The notes beneath the pieces were generated by a model. It was not told the DNA's origin. It saw nothing but the letters and a program-made list of their open reading frames with translations, and searched no databases. 54,910 nucleotides of DNA from UBA2112 sp964488555. Its GTDB lineage: Bacteria; Patescibacteriota; Saccharimonadia; Saccharimonadales; Saccharimonadaceae. The first letter of the stretch is position 1. Each line of letters opens with the position of its first letter. The translations under genes and the position numbers were made by a program. Shown piece after piece: positions 7,333 through 16,533 of this stretch. The stretch lies in the NCBI GenBank assembly GCA_964488555.1, contig CAZAUF010000008.1, positions 1 to 54,910 on the forward strand. The letters are read 5' to 3'.

Positions 7333-7950
7333 ATGAGTGGAGACACTGTCGACGCTGTTGCTATGCTCGAGAGGCTTCTCATAGACGGCATGAAGCCGAA
7401 TTCGTGGATGCTAGCCGAGCTTGGCTTGGAGACTAAATACCTGGAACGAATCGTCGACAAGGTCAAGCGACAACTGTGGATGTTGCCAGACTACCGCCCA
7501 CTAAGGGATGCGATAGACTCTGACAAGCAGGATGGAGTGAGGGCAAATCCTGTCGCTGAGGCGTCATATGCCGACGTACGTTGTCTGCGCATAGCACGGA
7601 AATGGGAAAGCCTGGATCCGACGCGTCGGTATAACTACAGACCGCTACTTAGCCTGCACATCACTGCCGACGACCGGTCTCGCTACGCGCCGCTTAAAGG
7701 TATTGAGCTGTTTCTCACCTGTAATGGGGAGTGGATTCACTACCATGGCTCGGACTTGACGGATAACGATTCGTTTACGGTTTGTAAGACCGTCGAAGAG
7801 CTGAGTGCGTACCTTGATAAGTTGGACGGAGATGATCGACGACTGAGTCCACCGAAACACACAGTGCCTACCGTCATCGCTAATTGGCTGATCGATACTC
7901 TTAGAGAAGACGTCAAAAGACGCAAGCGGGATGTCGAACAAAGTTACTGA
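7333..7950 (+). CDS. Hypothetical protein, 205 aa
   Basis: ATG7333 is preceded by AAGGAG at 7318-7323, which sets the start. The product is soluble and charged. The N-terminal part looks helical (VAMLERLLIDGMKPNSWMLAE is a helix-turn-helix-like stretch, low confidence); the middle contains a beta-rich segment (YRPLLSLHITADDRS, IELFLTCNGEWIHYHG), and the C-terminus is strongly basic (REDVKRRKRDVEQSY). A possible -10 (TATAAG, 7293-7298) lies upstream. No family is recognised. The gene ends at a strong bidirectional terminator shared with the convergent aquaporin gene. Confidence 0.65.
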   Translation: MSGDTVDAVAMLERLLIDGMKPNSWMLAELGLETKYLERIVDKVKRQLWMLPDYRPLRDAIDSDKQDGVRANPVAEASYADVRCLRIARKWESLDPTRRYNYRPLLSLHITADDRSRYAPLKGIELFLTCNGEWIHYHGSDLTDNDSFTVCKTVEELSAYLDKLDGDDRRLSPPKHTVPTVIANWLIDTLREDVKRRKRDVEQSY

Positions 7951-8003
7951 GTGCGAAGTGCTACGAGAACGCATGAATCTCCAGTAGTTCGTCCACGTGA
8001 ACG

Positions 8004-8034
8004 AAAAGGCGCAGACATATGTCTGCGCCTTTTT
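8004..8034. terminator. Bidirectional terminator between convergent genes
   Basis: Perfect 13-bp stem (8004-8016 with 8021-8033) with core GGCGCAGAC, flanked by A4 and T5 tracts, so it can end both the 7333-7950 gene and the aquaporin gene. Confidence 0.88.
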
Positions 8035-8049
8035 CATTTTGACTACAAA

Positions 8050-8874
8050 TTACTTTTCGTTCGTTTCGACGACATCGCGCAGTGCGAAACCGATGATACC
8101 ACCGATAAGCGGAGCAACGAGGTACGCAGCGACTGCGAACCAGTCAACACTGTTGAAGTCAACAGCACTGGCAGCCAGTGCAAGGGCTGGGTTGAGTACG
8201 GTGTTGGCAGCAACGTAGCTGATAGCGACACCGGAAACCAGCATAGCGACGAACAACGCGAAACCGATAGACAGAGCCTTGGCGGCACGGTCGACTTTTT
8301 CGCGGCGTGCGCCTGCGAACGCAAAGGCAAAGATGCTTGCGCCGAGCAATTCAGCGAAGAATACATACCAGTGAGCGTGCTCAGTTAGGGCAGCGATCTT
8401 GAAGACTTCAGGCATTTGCTGAGTCAACGCGCTAGCTGATGCGCCTTCGACGTGGTAACCACCGATAAAGGCAGACAGCACAACGTATGCAGCACCGGCA
8501 CCAAGTACCTGTGCGGCAAGATAAACGACAGCACGCAGGTGGCTGAGTTTACGAGTAACCCATGCACCAACGGTGACGACAGGGTTGAGGTGCGCGCCAG
8601 ACAGCGTACCTACCATCAGCACGAGAGCGACGAGCACGAAGCCCATGTAGAGCGGCTCACCCTTGGTGACAAGAAACGCGCTCGCTAGCAGGAACGTACC
8701 GATGAACTCACCGATCAGTGCAGCAGCCAGAACGGTGCGACGGTCGCTCAAACGAGAAACTGATGCAGTCTTTGCAGCCTTGACAGCCTTGACGGTCGTT
8801 ACATTTGTTTTTGTTGATTGGCTTTTGGACCGGGTGGTCTTTTTGGCAGCCGAGCCGGCTTTTTTGGTAGCCAT
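8050..8874 (-). CDS. Aquaporin/MIP-family channel with altered selectivity residues and a basic N-terminal tail
   Basis: 274 aa. Residues about 45-274 form six hydrophobic segments with two half-helix loops, as in MIP channels. Loop 1 has SGAHLNPVV (NPV instead of NPA) and loop 2 has NTVLNPALAL. The residue after the second NPA, normally the conserved Arg of the aromatic/arginine filter, is Leu. Residues 1-40 are a Lys/Ala/Thr/Ser-rich basic tail (MATKKAGSAAKKTTRSKS...) not usual in bacterial MIPs. The family moves water or small neutral solutes; the missing Arg suggests a wider or different pore (inference). AAGGAGGG lies upstream (8881-8888, minus sense), and a TATACT -10 at 8908-8913. Confidence 0.88.
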   Translation of the reverse strand: MATKKAGSAAKKTTRSKSQSTKTNVTTVKAVKAAKTASVSRLSDRRTVLAAALIGEFIGTFLLASAFLVTKGEPLYMGFVLVALVLMVGTLSGAHLNPVVTVGAWVTRKLSHLRAVVYLAAQVLGAGAAYVVLSAFIGGYHVEGASASALTQQMPEVFKIAALTEHAHWYVFFAELLGASIFAFAFAGARREKVDRAAKALSIGFALFVAMLVSGVAISYVAANTVLNPALALAASAVDFNSVDWFAVAAYLVAPLIGGIIGFALRDVVETNEK

Positions 8875-8907
8875 GAAATTCCCTCCTTATAAGAAATTTA
8901 TGAAAGT

Positions 8908-8913
8908 AGTATA
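8908..8913 (-). promoter_or_regulatory. -10 box TATACT for the aquaporin gene
   Basis: On the minus strand TATACT is followed by a leader of about 26 nt with a strong AAGGAGGG site. Confidence 0.6.
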
Positions 8914-8953
8914 CCATAACTGTCATGTACACCGCATTAAATTTTTCGCAGTG

Positions 8954-8959
8954 TATAAT
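8954..8959 (+). promoter_or_regulatory. -10 box TATAAT, leaderless start at 8967
   Basis: TATAAT ends 7 nt before ATG8967; no ribosome-binding site is present. Confidence 0.7.
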
Positions 8960-8966
8960 GGTAAGT

Positions 8967-9212
8967 ATGGGAATCATCGTCAATCAGAAAGATAATCGAA
9001 CCGAGCTGCAAAAGCGCATCGCTACTGAGCTGAGCGAAAAAGCAAAAAAACAAAATGAGCCGAAAGGTGACCGACCGGACGGCGTTGACGACTCGGCGTA
9101 TGTGGAGGGCATGAAGCGGACAACGAGTCTGGCGTGGGTGTGGATGCTCATCTTTATATTCATCATAGTTGGGGCTGTGATTTTGTTTATCGTATCTGGT
9201 AATCAGGGATAA
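8967..9212 (+). CDS. Small membrane protein with one C-terminal helix, 81 aa
   Basis: The N-terminal 45 residues are hydrophilic and charged (KDNRTELQKRIATELSEKAKKQ, Lys/Glu-rich helix), followed by one hydrophobic segment (about residues 53-76, VWMLIFIFIIVGAVILFIV) and a 4-5 residue tail, so it resembles a tail-anchored protein. The start is set by the -10 box at 8954-8959, which excludes in-frame codons further upstream. It stands directly before pheS, which has its own -10. No family is recognised. Confidence 0.72.
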   Translation: MGIIVNQKDNRTELQKRIATELSEKAKKQNEPKGDRPDGVDDSAYVEGMKRTTSLAWVWMLIFIFIIVGAVILFIVSGNQG

Positions 9213-9219
9213 TATACCG

Positions 9220-9225
9220 TATACT
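9220..9225 (+). promoter_or_regulatory. -10 box TATACT, near-leaderless start of pheS
   Basis: TATACT ends 8 nt before ATG9234 with no ribosome-binding site. Confidence 0.65.
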
Positions 9226-9233
9226 TTAGCGTA

Positions 9234-10241
9234 ATGAGTAATACAGACGCTGTCCGCGACGAGTTGTTCGCGCGAATCCGGTCGAGTAAAAGTCCGCATG
9301 AGGTGCTACGAGCACCCGAATTGCGCGCGCTTGCCGATGAAATCAAGACACTTCAGCCCGAAGAGCGAGCAGCCGCCGGGCGTGCACTGAATGACCTCAA
9401 GCAAGCACTGGTCGTTGCGATAGACGAACGTCAGGCGGAACTGGATGAAGCGTCGCTCACGCCGATTGATGTGACGGCACCATGGGACGTGAACAGTAGG
9501 CGACCATCATTGCTGACGACCGAGCAGGGTACTGCTCATCCAATCACGATGGAACTAGAGCATATCATTAACATTTTTACCCGCATGGGATTTTCTGCAC
9601 ATGAGTCGCGCCAGATAGACGACGATTGGAATATGTTTGGCGCGCTGAATTTTCCCGAAGGGCACCCGGCGCGTGATGGCTATGACACGTTTCGCACCGA
9701 AGAAGGATTTATCCCACCGGCGCACACCAGTACTATGCAAAACCGCGTGTTGAAGGCTGGCAAAGAGAAGCTGGAAGCAGGTGGTCAGATTGCAGACATT
9801 AGCTACGGACGCGTGTTCCGCAACGAAGATGTTGATGCGACGCATGAGCACACGTTTTATCAGGTAGAGGGCGTGTTTGTTAGCCGCGATGCTTCGCTTG
9901 GTCAAATGCTCGGTACGCTTCGCGCGTTTTTCGAGGAATATTATGGACAGAAGCTGGCAATCAAGACACAGCCTGCGTATTTTCCGTTTGTTGAACCAGG
10001 CCTTGAGTTTTTGATTGAAAAGCCCGCGTCCATCGGTGGTGGCCCGGGTGAGTTTCTGGAGATGCTCGGTTGCGGCATGATACATCCGAATGTCCTGAGG
10101 GCTGCCGATATCGACCCTGATGAGTATCGGGGATTCGCATGGGGTGGTGGCGTGGAGCGTATGATCATGCTGAAATACGGCATCGAAGATTTGCGCCATT
10201 TTGAGTCAGGTAAGTTAGCATTCCTGAGGAAATTTGTATGA
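9234..10241 (+). CDS. pheS: Phenylalanine-tRNA ligase alpha subunit
   Basis: 335 aa, the usual size for bacterial PheS. Residues about 1-75 form the helical coiled-coil arm that binds tRNA. The class II catalytic core follows: motif 2 region VFRNEDVDATHEHTFYQVEG and motif 3 FAWGGGVERMIML near the C-terminus. It forms an alpha2-beta2 enzyme with PheT and charges tRNA-Phe. The last codon overlaps the pheT start in an ATGA (10238-10241), indicating translational coupling. Confidence 0.97.
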   Translation: MSNTDAVRDELFARIRSSKSPHEVLRAPELRALADEIKTLQPEERAAAGRALNDLKQALVVAIDERQAELDEASLTPIDVTAPWDVNSRRPSLLTTEQGTAHPITMELEHIINIFTRMGFSAHESRQIDDDWNMFGALNFPEGHPARDGYDTFRTEEGFIPPAHTSTMQNRVLKAGKEKLEAGGQIADISYGRVFRNEDVDATHEHTFYQVEGVFVSRDASLGQMLGTLRAFFEEYYGQKLAIKTQPAYFPFVEPGLEFLIEKPASIGGGPGEFLEMLGCGMIHPNVLRAADIDPDEYRGFAWGGGVERMIMLKYGIEDLRHFESGKLAFLRKFV

Positions 10242-12724
10242 TTATTTCAGTAAACTGGCTAAAAAAGTACACAGATATCGATATTTCGATTGATGAGCTG
10301 ACTGATTTGATTGGTTCGCGGCTAGTCGAGATCGAGGAGGTTATTGATCTTGGCAAGAAGTATGAAGGCGTCGTGATTGCGAAAGTGGTCGAGTGTGCAT
10401 CGCTCGAGGACAGCGATCATCTGAGCGTTTGTAAGATCGACGACGGTGGCACCGTAGGCGATGTCGAACGTGACGAGAACGGATACGTCCAAGTCGTGTG
10501 CGGTGCGCCGAATGTCCGCGAAGGTTTGATGGTCGCATGGTTGCCACCAGGAAGTACAGTTCCGGAAACGTACGGCAAAGAGCCATTCGTGCTGGGCTCG
10601 CGTGAGCTTCGTGGCGTGATGAGTAATGGTATGCTCGCAAGTGCGCAGGAGCTTGACTTATGGGAAGACCATACTGGCATTTTGGAGCTCGATAGCGACC
10701 GAAAGCCAGGTGAGAATTTTGCAAAGGCGTATGAACTTGACGATTATTTGCTGGATATCGAAAACAAATCGCTAACGCACCGGCCTGATGCATTCGGTAT
10801 TATCGGGTTTGCACGCGAAGTTGCTGGCATCATGGGCAGAAAGTTTACGACGCCAGAGCGTATGACGCTTGACGGCGTGACGTGGCCTGAAAGAAACGGC
10901 GATCTGCCTGTACCAAAAGTGACGATTGACAATCCGGATCTTGCGAGTCGGTACCAAGCGGTGGTGCTAACGAACGTAAACTGCAAGATATCACTGTCGC
11001 CGCTTGAAACGCAGACGTATCTGGCGCGTGTCGGTGTGCGACCGCATAGTGCAGTGGTTGACGTGACGAACTATATGATGATGATCAGTGGACAGCCGCT
11101 CCATGCGTTTGACTACGACAAGCTAAAGGCTGTAAATGGCGGCGAAATCGACATTCACGTGCGTGGCGGGCGCGAAGGTGAAAAGCTTGTCCTGATAGAC
11201 GGACGTGAGATAGAGCTCAGCGAAAATGACATTGTGATCGCTAATGGTGACACGGCAGTCGCACTCGCCGGTGCGATGGGTGGTCGCGACACGGAGATCG
11301 ATGAAAACACGACATCGGTACTTCTCGAAAGCGCGTCGTTCAATCTCTACAATTTGCGCAATACGCAGTTTAGGCACGGTATATTCTCCGAGGCAATTAC
11401 GCGATTTACTAAAGGTCAGCCAGCCGAGCTTACCGCACCAGTACTTGCAGGTGCAGTTGACTTACTACGCGTTGCAGCTGGTGCGGAGATGTCGAGTGAA
11501 GTTGCCGATGAGTATCCGGTAAAACAAGAGTTTCCAAAAGTTTACGCTATGGCAGACCACATGAACGCAGCCCTGGGATCTGATTATTCTACCGACGATA
11601 TCGTGCGGACATTGACGAACGTTGAATTCGACGTGTCGGTAAATGACAAGGGCGTCATAGCTGCAACTGCTCCATACTGGCGCACTGACATACATATTTC
11701 CGAAGACCTGGATGAAGAGGTCGGGCGATTGAACGGCTTTGATTTGATTGTCCCGACGTTGCCTCAGCGTGATTTTACGGCCGTATCTCCAAGTGAGTTT
11801 GATGAGTTCCGTGCACGCGTACGCAAAATACTCGTTCGTGCCGGTGCCAATGAAGTGTTGACGTATAATTTCGTGCACGGCGACATGATACGAAAGGCCG
11901 GTCAGGATCCAGATAATTCGTACAAAATCGTCAACAGCATCAGCCCTGATCTGCAGTATTATCGCCAGAGTATATTGCCGAGTCTTTTGAGCTTGGTCCA
12001 TCCGAATATCAAAGCCGGGTTTGACGAGTTCGCTCTGTTTGAGCTGAATAAGGCACATGCCAAGAGTGACGGTCTGGATGAGGCAGGGCTGCCAGTTGAA
12101 CGCGACTTCCTGGCATGTGTCATAGCGGGCAAGGAGCACAGTAACGGTGCTGCCTATTACGGCGCGAGACGATACCTGGAATACCTCGCATCGCAACTCG
12201 GTTTGCGGGTGACTTTTGAGCCAGCCTTTGAAAATCCTCAATCGGCGAACGCGAAACCTTTCGAGCTTCGACGAAGTGCCGCAGTAAGGGCAGGCGATAC
12301 GGTCATCGGCATTGCCGGTGAGTTCAAAAAATCCGTCGTCAAAAATTTCAAACTACCAGAATACACGGCTGGTTTTGTTGTGAGTTCAGCAGAACTGTCT
12401 CGACTGGCGGCAATGGCAGAGCCGACATACCGTCCGCTGAGCCGCTACCCGGCGACCGAGCGTGACATTTGCTTCCAAGTTTCGCGCGATACGAAATATG
12501 CTGACGTCGAAAATGCCGTCGTCGAAAGTTTGCAGGCATCAGATTTGGAAACGACAATCGAACCAATTGATATTTACCAGCCGGAGGCGGGCAACACCAA
12601 GAACGTGACATTTCGTATTCATCTGACGTCGCACGAAAAAACCCTCACTGGCGACGACGTCGCAGCAGTAATGAATTCACTGATTTCTGTTGTCACCAAA
12701 AAACTCGGTGCGACTGTTATTTAA
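10238..12724 (+). CDS. pheT: Phenylalanine-tRNA ligase beta subunit
   Basis: 828 aa, full length. Domains in order: N-terminal region and EMAP-II-like tRNA-binding domain (about 40-155, with VCGAPNVREG), B3/B4 editing domain (about 210-390), B5 domain (about 405-480), core (about 490-690), and a C-terminal FDX-ACB anticodon-binding domain opening at SRYPATERDICFQV (about 735-828). It works with PheS. The 3' end overlaps the convergent ROK gene by 4 nt and no terminator is visible between them. Confidence 0.97.
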   Translation: MIISVNWLKKYTDIDISIDELTDLIGSRLVEIEEVIDLGKKYEGVVIAKVVECASLEDSDHLSVCKIDDGGTVGDVERDENGYVQVVCGAPNVREGLMVAWLPPGSTVPETYGKEPFVLGSRELRGVMSNGMLASAQELDLWEDHTGILELDSDRKPGENFAKAYELDDYLLDIENKSLTHRPDAFGIIGFAREVAGIMGRKFTTPERMTLDGVTWPERNGDLPVPKVTIDNPDLASRYQAVVLTNVNCKISLSPLETQTYLARVGVRPHSAVVDVTNYMMMISGQPLHAFDYDKLKAVNGGEIDIHVRGGREGEKLVLIDGREIELSENDIVIANGDTAVALAGAMGGRDTEIDENTTSVLLESASFNLYNLRNTQFRHGIFSEAITRFTKGQPAELTAPVLAGAVDLLRVAAGAEMSSEVADEYPVKQEFPKVYAMADHMNAALGSDYSTDDIVRTLTNVEFDVSVNDKGVIAATAPYWRTDIHISEDLDEEVGRLNGFDLIVPTLPQRDFTAVSPSEFDEFRARVRKILVRAGANEVLTYNFVHGDMIRKAGQDPDNSYKIVNSISPDLQYYRQSILPSLLSLVHPNIKAGFDEFALFELNKAHAKSDGLDEAGLPVERDFLACVIAGKEHSNGAAYYGARRYLEYLASQLGLRVTFEPAFENPQSANAKPFELRRSAAVRAGDTVIGIAGEFKKSVVKNFKLPEYTAGFVVSSAELSRLAAMAEPTYRPLSRYPATERDICFQVSRDTKYADVENAVVESLQASDLETTIEPIDIYQPEAGNTKNVTFRIHLTSHEKTLTGDDVAAVMNSLISVVTKKLGATVI

Positions 12725-13542
12725 TCTTCAGGATCTTCCTGGTAGACATACGGACGATGATTTGGGTCTTGTTCGTACTTAATAAGACCAAAACTACCAA
12801 TGATACCACTGTCGTTACCGAAATTACTGACAGAGATATCGATGCCTGTCGGTTCACTATTTGCTTCAATGAATAGACGATGCTTGTCCGCTAATCCACC
12901 GCCAAAAACAATTGCTGGAGGCTCAAACTGTTCGACGTAACGGAGCAGGTGTCCGCTGAAGACCCTAAAAACATCCTGCCATTCGACATCCGAAAAAGAC
13001 TCGGGTGATTTACCATACCGTTTGCTTAGTTGACCGCCTGCACACGCTTGTTCCCACTCTTTAAAGCGCGGCTTCCATATCAATTTCGATACGTATTCGA
13101 CATTTCCTAGGTGATTACGTTCAATCGACGCCCCGCCAATGCCGGTGCCCCATATTAGATAATGAAAATCTCCACTCTTATAATCGCCATAACATGCTTC
13201 GCCAATACCTGCTGTAACGGCATCGTTGTCATAATAGACGGGACAGTCCAGTGCGTCAGAAATCGGTTCGACGAGCGGCTGATTATTCCAGTGAGGAATA
13301 TTCACGGCAGAAGCGATATACATTCTGTCAGGACTTGGTGTACCGGGCGTACCTATGCCGACAGCTGCTATGGCTTTACGTCCAGCAACCTTTTTGGCGG
13401 AATTTATAATGAAGTTTAAGTCATCTTCATAGTCCATCGTATTACGGCGTCGGATAGGGTCGCCAACGAACTCTAGTCGCTCGAGGCACTCAGACCCTGC
13501 AACTCGTGTATTGGTGCCACCCATGTCTACGGATATATACAT
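12721..13542 (-). CDS. ROK-family protein (glucokinase-like)
   Basis: 273 aa. N-terminal phosphate-binding loop VDMGGTNTR, GIGTPG, DNDAVTAGIGEACYGDY (catalytic Asp in the DNDA motif) and GTGIGG match the ROK sugar-kinase fold. The cysteine-rich zinc motif of many ROK members is not visible, and the C-terminal half is divergent (FGGGLAD, NDSGIIGSFGL). By family it would phosphorylate glucose or an amino sugar with ATP. ATG13542 is chosen, since AAGGTG lies 5 nt upstream; an in-frame GTG six bases earlier overlaps this site. It is divergent from the cyo operon. Confidence 0.8.
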   Translation of the reverse strand: MYISVDMGGTNTRVAGSECLERLEFVGDPIRRRNTMDYEDDLNFIINSAKKVAGRKAIAAVGIGTPGTPSPDRMYIASAVNIPHWNNQPLVEPISDALDCPVYYDNDAVTAGIGEACYGDYKSGDFHYLIWGTGIGGASIERNHLGNVEYVSKLIWKPRFKEWEQACAGGQLSKRYGKSPESFSDVEWQDVFRVFSGHLLRYVEQFEPPAIVFGGGLADKHRLFIEANSEPTGIDISVSNFGNDSGIIGSFGLIKYEQDPNHRPYVYQEDPED

Positions 13543-13557
13543 AAACACACCTTACGG

Positions 13558-13586
13558 ACTATATGTCACTAAGTCAATTGTTACAA
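13558..13586 (-). promoter_or_regulatory. Promoter of the ROK gene
   Basis: Minus strand TTGTAA (13586-13581), 17-nt spacer, TATAGT (13563-13558). It faces away from the cyoA promoter. Confidence 0.65.
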
Positions 13587-13591
13587 AAGAC

Positions 13592-13621
13592 TTGGACTTA
13601 CGAATATAAACCGTGTATAGT
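13592..13621 (+). promoter_or_regulatory. Promoter of the cyo operon
   Basis: TTGGAC (13592-13597), 18-nt spacer, TATAGT (13616-13621); the leader to ATG13634 is only about 6 nt. Confidence 0.6.
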
Positions 13622-13633
13622 GTAACCATTAGC

Positions 13634-14575
13634 ATGAAAAAGAGGGTAGGAGCTTTTTGGACGCCATTGCGGATTTTACTGACCGTGATTTTTGCATTGG
13701 TGCTGTCCGGTATCGCTACTTGGATATACCTCCAAGACAAAGACGTTCCGATCTTTGACCCCAAGGGTAGTGTCGGTGCTCAAGAGAGAGACCTGCTTGT
13801 CTTTACACTGTGGTTGAGTCTTATTGTCATCGTTCCTGTCTATACGATGCTGGTTGCGTTTGCGTGGCGTTATCGTGAGGGCAACAAGCACAAGGCGGCC
13901 TATACACCTGATGTCGATACAAACCACTGGCTTGAGGCGGTGTGGTGGGGTATCCCAATTGTCATTATTTGTATCCTTGGTACGGTCACGTGGATTACCA
14001 CGCACAAGCTCGACCCGCACAGGCAGCTTGACTCTGATGTGCCAGCACTGCGCGTACAGGTAGTCGCGCTGCAGTGGAAGTGGTTATTTATCTACCCTGA
14101 GCAGCAGATAGCGACGGTCAATCAGCTCAAAATTCCAACAGGTACTCCGATCAATTTCGAAATTACGGCTGATGCTCCGATGAGCGCGTTCTGGATTCCG
14201 AGTTTGGGCACTCAAACATACGCCATGAATGGTATGACGTCGCGGCTGAGTTTGATTTCTGATCACCCAGGCATGTATCGAGGTACGAACACCAATATCA
14301 ACGGAAAAGGCTACTCGCGCATGGACTTCGAAGTTGTCTCTATGAACACGCGACGAGATTTCGACATATGGGCGAAGACAGTCGTCGATACGCCGGATCG
14401 CAAGCATATGGACTGGACGGCATATAGCAAATTAGCAGAGCCAAGTGAAAGTCATAAGCCCACGTACTATCAGCTGCGCGACGGACGTTTGTATGATAAA
14501 ATCATACACAAATACATGCCCCAAGGTCACAATGATACCACTGGGCGTGATCATAAAGAGAGGGGTGCACACTAA
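13634..14575 (+). CDS. cyoA: Cytochrome bo3-type quinol oxidase subunit II
   Basis: 313 aa. An N-terminal hydrophobic segment (about 12-35), two further helices (about 58-80 and 103-125), then the periplasmic cupredoxin domain. It contains IFDPKGSVGAQERDLL and the late block SLGTQTYAMNGMTSRLSLIS typical of quinol oxidase subunit II. The CuA ligand cluster (CxxxC...H..M) of cytochrome c oxidases is absent, so electrons should come from a quinol. Unlike E. coli CyoA there is no clear lipobox. First gene of cyoABCDE; its TAA overlaps the cyoB start by one base. Confidence 0.93.
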   Translation: MKKRVGAFWTPLRILLTVIFALVLSGIATWIYLQDKDVPIFDPKGSVGAQERDLLVFTLWLSLIVIVPVYTMLVAFAWRYREGNKHKAAYTPDVDTNHWLEAVWWGIPIVIICILGTVTWITTHKLDPHRQLDSDVPALRVQVVALQWKWLFIYPEQQIATVNQLKIPTGTPINFEITADAPMSAFWIPSLGTQTYAMNGMTSRLSLISDHPGMYRGTNTNINGKGYSRMDFEVVSMNTRRDFDIWAKTVVDTPDRKHMDWTAYSKLAEPSESHKPTYYQLRDGRLYDKIIHKYMPQGHNDTTGRDHKERGAH

Positions 14576-16533
14576 TGCTGGGGCGACTGAGTCTTGATGC
14601 TATACCGCAAGATCCGGTGACGTTGAGTGCTGCGATCGGCGCGGGTGTTGGCTTGATTGCCGTTCTGGCAGCCCTGACCTACTTTAAAAAGTGGGGATGG
14701 TTGTGGCGAGAGTGGCTCACATCACTTGACCCGAAGAAGATCGGTATCATGTACCTCGTCGTGGCGTTTATTATGCTGCTCCGTGCTCTTTCAGATGCGA
14801 TCATGATGCGAGCACAGCAGGCATTATTTGCCACCGATCCGAGTAGTCCGATTTCACCGGAGTTATTCCAGCAAGTCTTTTCGGCACACGGCACTATCAT
14901 GATTTTCTTTGTCGCCATGGGTGTGATATTCGGTGTTATCAACTTGATTATGCCGCTACAGATCGGTGCGCGCGACGTCGCGTTTCCGCTCTTGAACTCT
15001 ATAAGTTTTTGGTTGTTTGCTGCAGGTATGGCACTCGTGAACGTCAGCTTGGCACTTGGTGAATTTTCTGCCGCAGGATGGTTGGCGTACCCGCCGCTGT
15101 CGGGGTTGGAGTATAGTCCGGGGACCGGGGTAGATTATTGGATTTGGAGTTTGCAAATTGCTGGCGTGGGAAGTCTTTTGTCTGGAGTTAATTTCCTCAT
15201 CACGATTTTCACGATGCGTCGTCCGGGTATGACGCTCATGAAGATGCCGATTTTTGTCTGGTCTGTCGTAGCAAGTATGTTATTGGTCGTCGCAGCGTTT
15301 CCTATTTTGACCGCAACGCTCAGCATGCTGGCACTGGATCGGACGCTTGGTATGCATTTCTTTACCAGTGATCTTGGCGGCAATCCTATGATGTATGTCA
15401 ATCTGATTTGGGCGTGGGGTCATCCGGAGGTATACATTCTCGTCCTTCCGGCATTTGGTATTTTCTCGGAAGTCGTACCCGTATTTAGCCGCAAAAAATT
15501 GTTTGGCTACACGAGTATGGTTTGGGCACTCATGGCAATTTCGTTCTTCTCGTTTACCGTATGGCTGCATCACTTCTTTACCATGGGAGCCGGTGCCAAT
15601 GTTAACGCGTTCTTCGGTATCATGACGATGATTATCGCCATACCGACAGGCGTGAAGATTTTTAACTGGTTATTCACGATGTACCGCGGACGGGTTAGTT
15701 TTGAAACGCCGATGCTTTGGTTTATGGGCTTTGTCGCTACATTTACTGTCGGCGGTGTGACTGGTGTACTATTGTCGGTACCTGCGATCGACTTTGTCGT
15801 CCACAATAGCCTGTTCCTGGTGGCACATTTCCACAATGTCATCATTGGCGGAGTACTATTTGGTGCTTTTGCAGGCTTTGCGTATTGGTTCCCTAAATTC
15901 ACCGGGTTTCGCTTGCACGAGGGGTTGGGCAAGGCGGCATTTTGGTGCTGGCTGGTCGGATTTTTCGTAGCTTTCATGCCGCTTTATCTGCTTGGTTTCA
16001 TGGGGGCGGTGCGTCGTATGGACCACTACGATCCAAGTCTTGGATGGCAAGGACTGTTCGTAGTTGCTGGTGTGGGTGTGATGATTATCATGCTCGGTGT
16101 GTTTTTCCAGGTTGTTCAAGTTGTCTACAGTATCTGGAAGCGCAAGGAGCTTGCTGTTGGTCCTGATCCGTGGGGAGGACGCACCTTGGAGTGGGCGACG
16201 TCTACCCCTGTAGCAGAATACAATTTTGCGACAATGGAACCGGTAACCGAGCGAGACGCCTACTGGGCAATCAAGCAGGCGCACACTAAACCGCCACGTA
16301 AATTTGAAGCAATTACGTTGCCGAAAAACAGCGGATTCGGCATATATATTGCCGTTGCATCAGGTGTGATAGGATTTGCGACAATCTGGTACATGTGGTG
16401 GTTGGTGGCTGTCGGCACGGTGGCATTGATCGCACTGTCAATTGCGTCAACGCAGCGGGAAGACGCTGAGAGGACTATTTCGGCTAAAGAGGTGGCTGCC
16501 ACCGAAGCGCGATTGAGGAGGGCAAAGGCATGA
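14575..16533 (+). CDS. cyoB: Cytochrome bo3-type quinol oxidase subunit I
   Basis: 652 aa polytopic heme-copper oxidase. Visible motifs: SAHGTIMIFF (low-spin heme His), GARDVAFPLLN (D-channel Asp and Asn), WAWGHPEVYILVLP (CuB His, cross-linked Tyr and the Glu of HPEVY), HHFFTMGAG (CuB His pair), TGVKIFNW (K-channel Lys) and VAHFHNVIIGG (heme ligands). It therefore keeps both proton channels of A-type oxidases. It reduces O2 to water, oxidises quinol and pumps protons across the membrane. Length and order match the E. coli cyo operon. Translationally coupled to cyoA (TAATG) and cyoC (ATGA). Confidence 0.97.
   Translation: MLGRLSLDAIPQDPVTLSAAIGAGVGLIAVLAALTYFKKWGWLWREWLTSLDPKKIGIMYLVVAFIMLLRALSDAIMMRAQQALFATDPSSPISPELFQQVFSAHGTIMIFFVAMGVIFGVINLIMPLQIGARDVAFPLLNSISFWLFAAGMALVNVSLALGEFSAAGWLAYPPLSGLEYSPGTGVDYWIWSLQIAGVGSLLSGVNFLITIFTMRRPGMTLMKMPIFVWSVVASMLLVVAAFPILTATLSMLALDRTLGMHFFTSDLGGNPMMYVNLIWAWGHPEVYILVLPAFGIFSEVVPVFSRKKLFGYTSMVWALMAISFFSFTVWLHHFFTMGAGANVNAFFGIMTMIIAIPTGVKIFNWLFTMYRGRVSFETPMLWFMGFVATFTVGGVTGVLLSVPAIDFVVHNSLFLVAHFHNVIIGGVLFGAFAGFAYWFPKFTGFRLHEGLGKAAFWCWLVGFFVAFMPLYLLGFMGAVRRMDHYDPSLGWQGLFVVAGVGVMIIMLGVFFQVVQVVYSIWKRKELAVGPDPWGGRTLEWATSTPVAEYNFATMEPVTERDAYWAIKQAHTKPPRKFEAITLPKNSGFGIYIAVASGVIGFATIWYMWWLVAVGTVALIALSIASTQREDAERTISAKEVAATEARLRRAKA

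Noticed and set aside
9555..10199. Long open frame (214 codons) antisense to pheS
   Set aside because: Shadow of a well-conserved gene; the translation is rich in His, Cys and Arg with no recognisable fold, and no promoter or ribosome-binding site fits.
11465..12241. 258-codon open frame antisense to pheT
   Set aside because: Low-complexity shadow translation; pheT is intact over the whole stretch.
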